Shown one piece after another: positions 17,172 to 25,988 of a stretch of 46,248 nt of DNA. The DNA is from Deltaproteobacteria bacterium (lineage in GTDB: Bacteria > Desulfobacterota > Desulfobacteria > Desulfobacterales > Desulfosalsimonadaceae). The position numbers and the translations under genes are program-made. Where the stretch lies: assembly GCA_013151835.1 (NCBI GenBank), contig JAADHK010000027.1, positions 1-46,248 on the forward strand. The letters are read 5' to 3'. How positions within the stretch are numbered: the first letter of the stretch is position 1; each line of letters begins with the position of its first letter. The notes beneath the pieces are model-generated. The model searched no databases, was not told the DNA's origin, and was given only the letters and a program-made list of their open reading frames with translations.

Positions 17172-18844
17172 GACAGATTGCAACCCTTATAATGCCACGT
17201 CTTCTGTCTTTCGGCAATGGCGGGGCAAGCGCGGCAAGGCAGAGGTGGATCGTGCGCGTTGGGCTGTTCGGCGCAATAGGTGTAGCCTTTTGGGCGGGTA
17301 TGTTTGCGGTTTGTCTTAAAGTTCTGTTTTACTTTAAAAGTCAGGAGGAGATCGGAAATATTCTGGCCTGGAAGCTTCTTTCCATGGTTATGGTTATCTA
17401 TTTTTCCCTGCTCGTTTTCAGCGGTATTTTAACCTGCCTTTCAAAATTATATATCAGCAAGGATCTCCTGCTTGTCTTTTCCCTGCCCGTTTCCGCGTTT
17501 AAGATATTTATCGCCCGCTGGATCGAGGCTGCCTTAGACAGCTCATGGATGATAATCATCTACACCCTGCCGGTTCTCATCTCCTACGGCATAGTTTATT
17601 CAGCGGGATTTACATACTACCTCCTTTCCGCAGGTGTCATGATATTGCTTTCCGCAGTGGCTTCCCTGGTCAGCGCCGTTCTGGTCATGGTAATGGTGAT
17701 TGTAATTCCAGCGGGGAGGGTAAAAAGCATCTTTGTTTTTTTAGGGCTTACGCTGTTTCTTCTATTGTACCTGGCGTTTCGACTCTTGCGCCCTGAACGG
17801 TTCGTGGATCCAGAGGCTTTCAGGACCGTGATGGTCTATATGAAGGCCATGCAGGTGCCGGCATCCCCGCTCCTTCCCTCGACCTGGGCTTTTAACACCT
17901 TGAAATTCAGCCTGACGGGAAACATCGGACAGGCTGTTTATTATTTTATGATCCTTGTGTCATGCTCTGTTACGTTTTTCTGCACGGCGGTATTGGTTTC
18001 GGCCGGGATTTATTTTAAGGGAATGTCAAAGACCCAGACGGCCCGGCAGCCCTTTCACAAGCCGAAATCCAGAAAATCATTTTTTTTCTCTTTTTTGCCG
18101 CGTGCAAAGCAGGCCTATATCATCAAGGAGATCAAGATGTTTTTAAGGGATCAGACCCAGTGGTCCCAAGTGTTTCTTATTGCGGCTCTTATCTTTATTT
18201 ATGTCTACAACTTCAAGGTTCTTCCCCTGGAAAGGGCGCCCATAAACACGGTCTATCTCCAGAATCTTCTTTCTTTTTTGAACATGGGCCTGGCTACGTT
18301 CGTCCTCACGGCTGTTGCCGGCAGATTCGCATACCCTGCCGTCAGCGCCGAGGGGGAGGCATTCTGGTTGGTCAGATCAGCGCCGGTCAGCATCCGGACT
18401 TTTTTATGGATCAAGTTTTTCATCTATCTTTTTCCACTGCTCGTCTTAACAGAGGTGTTAATCGTCATGACCAACATTATGCTCAAGGTAACCCCGGCAA
18501 TGATGGGGATTTCGACAATCACGGTTTTTTTCATGGTCCCGGCGGTCGTGGGCATGGCAATAGGGCTTGGCGCCACATACCCTGATTTCAACGCGGAAAA
18601 TCCAACCCAGGTGATCACGAGTTTCGGGGGGTTGATTTTCATGATGGCAAGCGCGGCCTATATCATCTGCATAATCATGCTGGAGGCCGGCCCGGTTTAC
18701 CGGATTTTCATATCCGGGCTGCTGCACCGGGATCTTTCAGCGGGTGTTATCGCCTGGAGCGTGGCGGCCTTTGGTGCGGTGATAGTGATAAGTGTTTGCG
18801 TAACCATAATACCCATGTGGTTTGGGGAGAGGGCGCTTTCTTAG
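17168..18844 (+). CDS. ABC exporter permease
   Basis: A 558-residue polytopic inner-membrane protein with about 12 hydrophobic helices grouped in two halves around a central basic loop (KPKSRKSFFFSFLPRAKQAY). It is translationally coupled to the ATPase gene and is the membrane subunit of the exporter. It resembles large fused ABC-2 type permeases of unknown substrate. The gene is followed by a palindromic repeat and the convergent gatB. Confidence 0.85.
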   Translation: MRQIATLIMPRLLSFGNGGASAARQRWIVRVGLFGAIGVAFWAGMFAVCLKVLFYFKSQEEIGNILAWKLLSMVMVIYFSLLVFSGILTCLSKLYISKDLLLVFSLPVSAFKIFIARWIEAALDSSWMIIIYTLPVLISYGIVYSAGFTYYLLSAGVMILLSAVASLVSAVLVMVMVIVIPAGRVKSIFVFLGLTLFLLLYLAFRLLRPERFVDPEAFRTVMVYMKAMQVPASPLLPSTWAFNTLKFSLTGNIGQAVYYFMILVSCSVTFFCTAVLVSAGIYFKGMSKTQTARQPFHKPKSRKSFFFSFLPRAKQAYIIKEIKMFLRDQTQWSQVFLIAALIFIYVYNFKVLPLERAPINTVYLQNLLSFLNMGLATFVLTAVAGRFAYPAVSAEGEAFWLVRSAPVSIRTFLWIKFFIYLFPLLVLTEVLIVMTNIMLKVTPAMMGISTITVFFMVPAVVGMAIGLGATYPDFNAENPTQVITSFGGLIFMMASAAYIICIIMLEAGPVYRIFISGLLHRDLSAGVIAWSVAAFGAVIVISVCVTIIPMWFGERALS

Positions 18845-18882
18845 GCGGTGGTCCCAGTATATGGCCATAGTTCGCAATGTTT

Positions 18883-18966
18883 TTGAATGTCGAATATCGA
18901 ACAGGGAATATCGAATTCCGAAGTTTTTTTACTTCTGCGGTTTAACATTCCTTGTTCAATATTAGG
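18883..18966. repeat. Long imperfect palindrome between ABC permease and gatB
   Basis: The left arm contains GAATATCGAACAGGGAAT and the right arm ATTCCTTGTTCAATATT, with an inner stem CCGAAGT/ACTTC around a T-run. The stretch looks like a decayed copy of a dispersed TCGAATATCGAA-type palindrome. Placed between convergent genes, its long stem with internal T-run could also stop transcription from both sides. Confidence 0.55.
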
Positions 18967-18972
18967 CATTTT

Positions 18973-20403
18973 TTAAGAAAGTTTGTTTGTCAGAATCTTG
19001 TTTACCACCCCGGGGTTGGCCTTCCCTTTTGTGGCGCGCATGACCTGGCCCACGAAAAAGCCCATGAGCTTTTTCTTTCCCGCCCGGTACTTTTCCACCT
19101 CGTCCGGATTGTTTGTCATAACTTCGTCAATAACCGCCTCAATGGCCGACGCGTCCGACACCTGGACAAGGCCTTTTTCCTCGACAATGGTTTGGGCAGG
19201 TTTCCCGGTCTCGATCATTTCTTCAAACACGGTCTTGGCGATTTTACCCGATATCACATTATCCGTGATCAAACACAGGAGTTTTGCAAGGGCGTCCGCC
19301 GGAATCGGGGACTGGTCTATGGATTTGCCGCGCGCATTGAGGGCTGCGGCAAGCTCGCCCATGATCCAGTTTGCACAAAGCTTGGTCGGGGCACCGGTAG
19401 CAATGCATGCCTCGAAATAATCCGCCGTCTTTCTGTCAGCGGTAAGGAGGTCTGCGTCATATTCCGAAAGATCGAAGTCGCTGATAAATCTTGCGCGCCG
19501 GGCGTCCGGCAGTTCGGGCAGGGACTTTTTTACGGCATCCATCCAGGCGTCGTCGATCACCAGCGGGACAAGGTCCGGGTCCGGGAAATAGCGGTAATCA
19601 TGGGCTTCTTCCTTGCCGCGCATGGAGTTCGTGCGGTTTTTTGCCGTATCCCACAAACGGGTCTCCTGGATGACCCTGCCGCCCCCGGTAATGACGGAGA
19701 TCTGCCGCTTGATTTCATACGCCAGGGCCTTTTCCACGAATTTAAAGGAGTTTATGTTCTTGAGCTCGGCACGGGTCCCAAGCTCTGTTTGCCCTGCGGG
19801 TCGGACGGATATGTTTGCGTCGCACCGGAAACTCCCTTCCTCCATGTTGCCGTCACTTATGGAAAGGTAGCGCAGGATCATGCGGATTTGCCTGAGGTAG
19901 GCTCCTGCTTCTTCCGGTGATGCCAGGTCCGGTTCGCTTACGATTTCGATCAGGGGAACCCCGGTGCGGTTTAAGTCCACGAAGCTTACGGGACGGCCCG
20001 GGTCGTGAATCGATTTTCCAGCGTCTTCCTCCATGTGTATCCGGGTAATCCCGATCCGTTTTTTTGTGCTGTTTGGAAGTGAAATATCCACGTGTCCGTG
20101 CTCTGCAATGGGAAGTTCGAACTGGGAAATCTGGTATCCCTTGGGAAGGTCCGGGTAAAAATAGTTTTTCCGGGCAAACCGGCTTTCTCCCGCGATTTCA
20201 CAATTTGTGGCAAATGCCATGCGCATGGCGTATTCCACCACCTTTTTGTTCAATACCGGAAGAACCCCGGGCATTCCCAGGCATACGGGGCATACATGGG
20301 TATTTGGCGGGGCCCCGAATTTTGTGGAACATGAGCAGAAAATCTTGGTGTCCGTCTTTAAATGGGCATGGACTTCGAGCCCTATGACCGGTTCAAAATT
20401 CAT
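18973..20403 (-). CDS. gatB: Asp/Glu-tRNA amidotransferase subunit B
   Basis: The 476-residue tRNA-binding kinase/transamidase subunit of GatCAB; it phosphorylates the tRNA-linked Glu or Asp and replaces the phosphate with ammonia from GatA. The N-terminal cradle domain shows [17 protein letters not shown] and the zinc/metal cysteines CSCSTKF...CPVCLGMPG, then [17 protein letters not shown]. The C-terminal helical and YqeY-like domains end in [17 protein letters not shown]. The length is normal. It is encoded opposite and distant from gatCA. Confidence 0.97.
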   Translation of the reverse strand: MNFEPVIGLEVHAHLKTDTKIFCSCSTKFGAPPNTHVCPVCLGMPGVLPVLNKKVVEYAMRMAFATNCEIAGESRFARKNYFYPDLPKGYQISQFELPIAEHGHVDISLPNSTKKRIGITRIHMEEDAGKSIHDPGRPVSFVDLNRTGVPLIEIVSEPDLASPEEAGAYLRQIRMILRYLSISDGNMEEGSFRCDANISVRPAGQTELGTRAELKNINSFKFVEKALAYEIKRQISVITGGGRVIQETRLWDTAKNRTNSMRGKEEAHDYRYFPDPDLVPLVIDDAWMDAVKKSLPELPDARRARFISDFDLSEYDADLLTADRKTADYFEACIATGAPTKLCANWIMGELAAALNARGKSIDQSPIPADALAKLLCLITDNVISGKIAKTVFEEMIETGKPAQTIVEEKGLVQVSDASAIEAVIDEVMTNNPDEVEKYRAGKKKLMGFFVGQVMRATKGKANPGVVNKILTNKLS

Positions 20404-20600
20404 TTGAATTTCCTTGCGTTGTAATTTTTATGGTCTTGTGCGCCCGTGGGCGGAGTATGGGAAACCCGTGACGCAACGGACCATAACCCATTAGCATGAA
20501 ATGTTCAAGTGCTGGGCGCAATCCTTATGTTTTGACAATCGGCCATGCAGTCGATATACGATAAGCTTTCCATAAACCCCGTACGGAGAAATCGAAGGAT
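20404..20600. other. Intergenic region upstream of gatB and DUF2065
   Basis: This 197-base divergent gap carries the upstream signals for gatB (minus) and the DUF2065-queA unit (plus). The only structure seen is an 8-base inverted repeat TTATGGTC/GACCATAA (20428-20435 and 20479-20486) enclosing 43 G/C-rich bases. No confident promoter or preQ1 riboswitch motif was found. Confidence 0.4.
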
Positions 20601-20795
20601 ATGAAATTTTTCTTGTGTGTCATAGGGATGGTCATGATCATAGAAGGCTTGCCGTATTTTGGATTTCCGGACCAGATGAAACAGGCGATGGTCCATCTTT
20701 TGAGTCTGCCGGATGACGCCCTCAGGCGGATGGGGCTTTTGCTCATGGTGTCGGGCCTGATGCTGCTGTATATCGGGAAAACCTACTTGAAATGA
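20601..20795 (+). CDS. DUF2065 small membrane protein
   Basis: A 64-residue inner-membrane protein with two hydrophobic helices: FLCVIGMVMIIEGLPYFGF at the N-terminus and LLLMVSGLMLLYIG near the C-terminus. The pattern fits DUF2065, whose function is unknown. The ATG at 20601 gives the family N-terminus, though the AAGGAT ribosome site almost touches it (20595-20600); CGGAG at 20584 is an alternative. It overlaps queA by four bases (ATGA), so expression is linked to queuosine synthesis genes. Confidence 0.82.
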   Translation: MKFFLCVIGMVMIIEGLPYFGFPDQMKQAMVHLLSLPDDALRRMGLLLMVSGLMLLYIGKTYLK

Positions 20796-21886
20796 ATACA
20801 GTATCAGAAAGATTTGTTGAAGCCGATTTTTTACTTTCCGACTACGATTACGAGCTGCCGGACGGGCTGATTGCGCAAAAGCCGGCGGACAGGCGGGATG
20901 GTTCCCGCCTGCTTCATCTGGACCGGGGCACGGGCGGGATATCGCATTTGCACTTTGACGGGCTGGTTGATCTTCTTAATCCCGGCGATCTACTTGTGGT
21001 AAACAATACCCGGGTGATCCCGGCGCGGCTTATGGGGAAAAAAGAGACCGGCGGACAGGTCGAGGTCCTGCTCATTGATTACGCGGGCGCGGTGCGCATC
21101 GCAGGCGAGAGCGAAATCGTTGAATGCGATGCCCTGGTCAGGGCTTCACGGGCGCCGATCGCGGGATCCGGGCTTTTATTCGACGCAGGACTGACCGCCC
21201 GGGTCCTTGGCCGCAAAGACAGCGTTTTTAGGCTCAGGTTCCAAAGCCCGGGCTCTTTTGACGATGTCCTTAAAATGATCGGCAGGATTCCGCTTCCGCC
21301 TTACATACGGCGGGACGGGGAGGCGCCGCCCTGCGATGATGGAACAGCCTATCAGACCGTTTATGCCGAAAAAGACGGCGCCGTGGCCGCACCCACGGCC
21401 GGGCTCCACTTTTCAAGGCAGCTGTTTGACCGCCTGGCCGAAAAAGGGGTTGAAACAGTCTCCATAACCCTTCACGTGGGCTATGGTACGTTCATGCCGG
21501 TACGGGTGGATGATATCCGGGACCACCGGATACATGCCGAACGGTTTTTTGTTTCATACGAGACCGCGCAGGCGATTAACGATGCAAGGGCCTCGGGCAG
21601 GCGGGTCGTGGCCGTGGGCACCACCTCGGTCAGAACTCTTGAATACGTTGCCGGTCCGTCCGGCCGGGTTATGCCCGGCCCCGGGGTCTGCGACCTTTTT
21701 ATCTATCCCGGATATAAGTTCAAATGCGTTGATGCCATGATCACCAATTTTCATCTCCCGAAGACCACTTTATTGATGCTGGTCGCGGCTTTTGCCGGGC
21801 GGGCGCGGATGCTTGACGCATACCGGGCCGCTATTGAGCGTAGATACCGGTTTTACAGTTACGGGGATGCCATGTTTATCGGGTGA
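20792..21886 (+). CDS. queA: S-adenosylmethionine:tRNA ribosyltransferase-isomerase
   Basis: A 364-residue QueA, which transfers and isomerises the ribosyl group of S-adenosylmethionine onto preQ1-modified tRNA to form epoxyqueuosine. Family motifs are DYELPDGLIAQKPADRRDGS, LLVVNNTRVIPARL, AAPTAGLHFS and TSVRTLEY. It is slightly longer than the common 340-356 residues because of a short N-terminal extension. It is coupled to the DUF2065 gene and lies 24 bases before tgt, the preceding enzymatic step. Confidence 0.97.
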   Translation: MNTVSERFVEADFLLSDYDYELPDGLIAQKPADRRDGSRLLHLDRGTGGISHLHFDGLVDLLNPGDLLVVNNTRVIPARLMGKKETGGQVEVLLIDYAGAVRIAGESEIVECDALVRASRAPIAGSGLLFDAGLTARVLGRKDSVFRLRFQSPGSFDDVLKMIGRIPLPPYIRRDGEAPPCDDGTAYQTVYAEKDGAVAAPTAGLHFSRQLFDRLAEKGVETVSITLHVGYGTFMPVRVDDIRDHRIHAERFFVSYETAQAINDARASGRRVVAVGTTSVRTLEYVAGPSGRVMPGPGVCDLFIYPGYKFKCVDAMITNFHLPKTTLLMLVAAFAGRARMLDAYRAAIERRYRFYSYGDAMFIG

Positions 21887-21907
21887 GACAGGAGACAGGG
21901 TGAATAA

Positions 21908-23065
<1,158 letters not shown>

Positions 23066-23100
23066 CGTAATATTACACGATAAACCAAGGAGAATACTCA

Positions 23101-23318
23101 TGGAAGAAAAGGTAAAAAAGGCTTTAGATAAAATACGGCCGGCGCTCCAGGCGGACGGTGGGGACGTTGAATTGGTGGCCATAGAGGGAAGCATCGTAAA
23201 GGTCAGGCTCCAGGGGGCGTGCGCGGGTTGCCCCATGTCGCAGATGACACTTAAAAGTGGTATTGAGAGGATATTGAAACAGGAGATACCCGAAGTTACG
23301 GCAGTGGAATCCGTATAG
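23101..23318 (+). CDS. NifU-like Fe-S scaffold domain protein
   Basis: A 72-residue protein that is essentially a stand-alone NifU C-terminal (Nfu) domain. It shows ALQADGGDVELVAI and the cluster-binding CxxC in GACAGCPMSQMTL. Such proteins carry and deliver [4Fe-4S] clusters to apo-proteins in the cytoplasm. A clear AAGGAG ribosome site precedes ATG 23101. It lies 22 bases before the aminotransferase gene. Confidence 0.93.
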
Positions 23319-23340
23319 CAACCTTGATGGAAAGATAAAG

Positions 23341-24522
23341 ATGTCAATTTCAAAAAAGATAGAGTCCTTTATTGAAAAATCTTCCTGGATCAGGAGGATG
23401 TTCGAGCAAGGGGCAAGGCTCAAGGCCGAACACGGCGCGGACAAGGTCTTTGATTTCAGCCTCGGCAACCCGAACCTGGCGCCTCCGGAAGAATTTTACG
23501 CACAACTTGAGAAAATCGCAAAAGATAATCCATCCGGTGTCCATGCATACATGCCCAACATCGGATATCCGGATACAAGGGCCGCTGTAGCGGATTATGT
23601 CTCAGGCGAGCAGGGCGTAAAACTCTCCGCCGCCGACATTATAATGACCTGCGGGGCTGCGGGCGGCATAAACGTGATTTTAAAGGCCATTCTCGATCCA
23701 AATGACGAGGTCGTCACGCCGACTCCTTATTTTGTGGAATATGGATTTTACGTGGACAATCATGGCGGTCGCCTGGTGCCCGTTCCAACAGGGCCCGGTT
23801 TTTCCCTTGATGTGAGCGCGATCATAGGGGCTGTCACCCCGAAAACCAGGGCGGTTCTTATCAATTCCCCAAATAATCCGAGCGGCAGGGTATATCCTGC
23901 GGCCGACCTTGAAAAACTCGGACAGGGCCTGCGCCAGGCATCGGAGAAAAACGGCCGGACAATCTATCTCATCTCGGACGAACCCTACAGGAAAATCGTG
24001 TATGAAGGTATAATCGTTCCGCCGATGTTCGCCCATTACGGGGATTGCATAATTACGACTTCATATTCAAAGGATTTGTCCATACCGGGTGAGCGCATAG
24101 GGTTTATTGCGGTAAATCCTTCGGCTTCCGGACGGGCGGCCTTGCTCGACGGCATGGCCCTGGCCAACCGGATTCTGGGATTCGTGAACGCACCCGCCCT
24201 CATGCAGAGGGTCGTGGCAAAGCTCCAGGGCGCGCATGTGGATGTGGGTTTATATGCGCAAAAGCGGGAACTCCTGTGCGACGGGCTGGCCTCGGCAGGC
24301 TATGTGTTCACCCGTCCCGAGGGCGCGTTTTACCTCTTTCCCGAGGCTCCGGGCGGAGACGACGTGGCCTTTGTCCGTGCCCTTCAGGATGAGTTGATTC
24401 TCGCCGTTCCCGGAACCGGTTTCGGGTCTCCGGGGTATTTCAGGCTTTCGTATTGTATTTCAGATGAAACCATCATTGGCGCAATGCCCGGCTTTAAACG
24501 CGCTATAGAGAAATTTCGATAA
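23341..24522 (+). CDS. Class I/II pyridoxal-phosphate aminotransferase
   Basis: A 393-residue PLP-dependent aminotransferase of fold type I. The substrate-recognition and PLP motifs are DFSLGNPNLAPP, MPNIGYPDTR, INSPNNPSGRVY, ISDEPYRKIVYEG and the Schiff-base Lys244 in TTSYSKDLSIPGERIG. The sequence resembles aspartate/aromatic aminotransferases, but the exact amino-acid pair cannot be assigned. It is likely cotranscribed with the NifU-like gene. Confidence 0.9.
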   Translation: MSISKKIESFIEKSSWIRRMFEQGARLKAEHGADKVFDFSLGNPNLAPPEEFYAQLEKIAKDNPSGVHAYMPNIGYPDTRAAVADYVSGEQGVKLSAADIIMTCGAAGGINVILKAILDPNDEVVTPTPYFVEYGFYVDNHGGRLVPVPTGPGFSLDVSAIIGAVTPKTRAVLINSPNNPSGRVYPAADLEKLGQGLRQASEKNGRTIYLISDEPYRKIVYEGIIVPPMFAHYGDCIITTSYSKDLSIPGERIGFIAVNPSASGRAALLDGMALANRILGFVNAPALMQRVVAKLQGAHVDVGLYAQKRELLCDGLASAGYVFTRPEGAFYLFPEAPGGDDVAFVRALQDELILAVPGTGFGSPGYFRLSYCISDETIIGAMPGFKRAIEKFR

Positions 24523-24559
24523 CCGGTGAAAGCAGGGGAAGGCTTTACGCCCTCCCGTT

Positions 24560-24638
24560 GCGGGCGGGGATTAACCCCGCACCCTACGGAGACGATGATC
24601 ATGGCCGTAAATATTTTTTATGCGGCGGACCGCCGCAT
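24560..24638. repeat. Two palindromes between the aminotransferase and fmdB genes
   Basis: GCGGGCGGGGATTAACCCCGC (24560-24580, related to the palindrome at 37077-37101) and a near-perfect 19-base palindrome centred on A24629 with arms ATGCGGCGG/CCGCCGCAT (24620-24638). Neither is followed by a U-tract in the direction that would make an intrinsic terminator, so they are listed as repeats. Confidence 0.55.
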
Positions 24639-24654
24639 CACGGGTTTATCCCCC

Positions 24655-24858
24655 TCATGAAAAACGGCTGCCGGCCGGTGAAGAGCAGGCGGTCGAGCCG
24701 GAGCTGAGCCCGGATGTGCTGAAGCTTGAGGCACTTATAAGCCGTTTGGTATGCTTGGCACCGCACTTGGGGCATTCCGGTTTGACATCCGTGCGGCTGA
24801 AAATTAATTCCTCGAATTTGTGACCGCATTTTGTACATTCATATTCATAGATAGGCAT
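24655..24858 (-). CDS. FmdB-family zinc ribbon protein
   Basis: A 67-residue protein with the FmdB/CxxC_CxxC regulatory-domain pattern: MPIYEYECTKCGHKFEEL, then CPKCGAKHTKRLIS, giving two CxxC zinc knuckles. The rest is a Ser/Ala-rich, probably disordered tail. FmdB-like proteins are thought to act as small regulators or accessory metal proteins; the target is unknown. A GGAGATATCC-type ribosome site precedes the start. It is convergent with the aminotransferase and divergent from the MEMO gene. Confidence 0.92.
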   Translation of the reverse strand: MPIYEYECTKCGHKFEELIFSRTDVKPECPKCGAKHTKRLISASSFSTSGLSSGSTACSSPAGSRFS

Positions 24859-24983
24859 GGATATCTCCTTATATTTTGAATTTTTGTGCTTTTGTTGCAG
24901 TAGACGAATTTTTTATTAGATCATCACTAAATTATATATAATCATTGCCTGTAAATTTGCAAATCGGGAAAGAAGGTATGGCT

Positions 24984-25850
24984 ATGGGAGTCAGAAAAGC
25001 GTCTTTTGCGGGTAGCTGGTACCCGGATGATCCGGTGGAATGCGAAGCCCAGATCCGGAAGTTTCTCGAATCGGACCGGTTTGTTTCCCGAACGGACCGG
25101 GAGGCCGTGGCCGGAATCGTGCCTCACGCGGGCTGGTTTTTTTCAGGTGATCTGGCATGCAGCGTTATTGCGGCCCTGCGCGGTGAAAAAAAATCCGAGC
25201 AGCCGGACGTGGTGGTGGTTTTCGGCATGCACCTGCCTGCCGAAAGCAGGCCGTATATCATGCCAAAAGGGGCCTGGCAAACTCCTTTTGGAGACCTTGA
25301 GGTGGCTGAAGAACTCTGCCGACCGCTTTTGGAGGAGTTCCCGTTTACAATCGAATCGTCTGACAGGTTTACCCCGGACAATACGATCGAGCTTCAGCTA
25401 CCGCTTATAAGTTATTTTTTCGATAAACCCAGGATCGTCGCCATGGGTGTTCCCCCGTCACAAACGGCCCTTAAAATTGGGCAGCGGGTTGTGGATATGG
25501 CATCCGGGCTGGGGTTGAGCGTAAAGATTATCGGTTCGACCGATCTGACCCACTATGGGAGGAATTACGGATTTGTGCCTGCAGGGCAGGGCAGGGAGGC
25601 ATTTGAATGGGTGCGGGCGGAAAACGATCGCCGGGTCATTGAGAAAATGATGGCCATGGATGCTAAAGGAGTTGTGGCCGAGGGACTTACGAATCATAAC
25701 GCATGTTGTCCCGGGGCGGCGGCGGCCGCAATCATTGCCGCCGGACGGGCCGGTGCGCGGCAGGCGGTCCTTTCGGGCTATAGCTCCAGCTATGAAAAAT
25801 CCCCCGGAGATTCCTTTGTGGGGTACGCCGGACTTGTCCTGACCAGATAG
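24984..25850 (+). CDS. MEMO-family protein (AmmeMemoRadiSam system protein B-like)
   Basis: A 288-residue member of the MEMO1 family, related to metal-dependent non-haem dioxygenases. Typical elements are RKASFAGSWYPDDP at the start, VPHAGWFFSGDLACS, FGMHLPAE, STDLTHYGRNYG and LTNHNACCPG; their His, Asp and Cys residues form the expected metal site. In bacteria it often occurs with an AMMECR1 protein and a radical-SAM protein, but neither is adjacent here. The ATG at 24984 is preferred because AGAAGG lies seven bases upstream; ATG 24978 is too close to it and TTG 24945 is unlikely. Confidence 0.88.
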   Translation: MGVRKASFAGSWYPDDPVECEAQIRKFLESDRFVSRTDREAVAGIVPHAGWFFSGDLACSVIAALRGEKKSEQPDVVVVFGMHLPAESRPYIMPKGAWQTPFGDLEVAEELCRPLLEEFPFTIESSDRFTPDNTIELQLPLISYFFDKPRIVAMGVPPSQTALKIGQRVVDMASGLGLSVKIIGSTDLTHYGRNYGFVPAGQGREAFEWVRAENDRRVIEKMMAMDAKGVVAEGLTNHNACCPGAAAAAIIAAGRAGARQAVLSGYSSSYEKSPGDSFVGYAGLVLTR

Positions 25851-25882
25851 ACGCTTCCGGTTTGCCAATCGACCGAAACGTC

Positions 25883-25939
25883 TTGACATAAGCCGTTTTC
25901 TTTCCTAATTGGATAAATACGGTATTGGATAAATTCGGT
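25883..25939 (+). promoter_or_regulatory. Tandem 16-bp direct repeat next to a TTGACA box
   Basis: TTGACA (25883-25888) is followed 17 bases on by a weak -10 (TAATTG, 25906-25911). Overlapping and following it are two tandem copies of ATTGGATAAATACGGT (25908-25923) and ATTGGATAAATTCGGT (25924-25939), identical at 15 of 16 positions. A second possible promoter uses TTGGAT (25926) with TATAGT (25950). The direct repeat in this place suggests an operator for control of the acyl-CoA synthetase gene, an inference. Confidence 0.45.
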
Positions 25940-25988
25940 TTTTTGTTTTTATAGTCATTATAAACCAAATTACTCATGGAGGGCGGAA

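Noticed and set aside
18952-19920. 322-codon open frame on the plus strand
   Set aside because: Antisense to gatB over almost its full length, with no family resemblance; gatB is unambiguous.
20404-20791. preQ1 riboswitch before queA
   Set aside because: queA is directly preceded by the coupled DUF2065 gene, and no compact preQ1-type hairpin plus A-rich tail was seen in the gap upstream.
24620-24638. Perfect palindrome as a terminator for fmdB or the aminotransferase gene
   Set aside because: The T-run lies on the wrong side: neither strand would have uridines following the stem.
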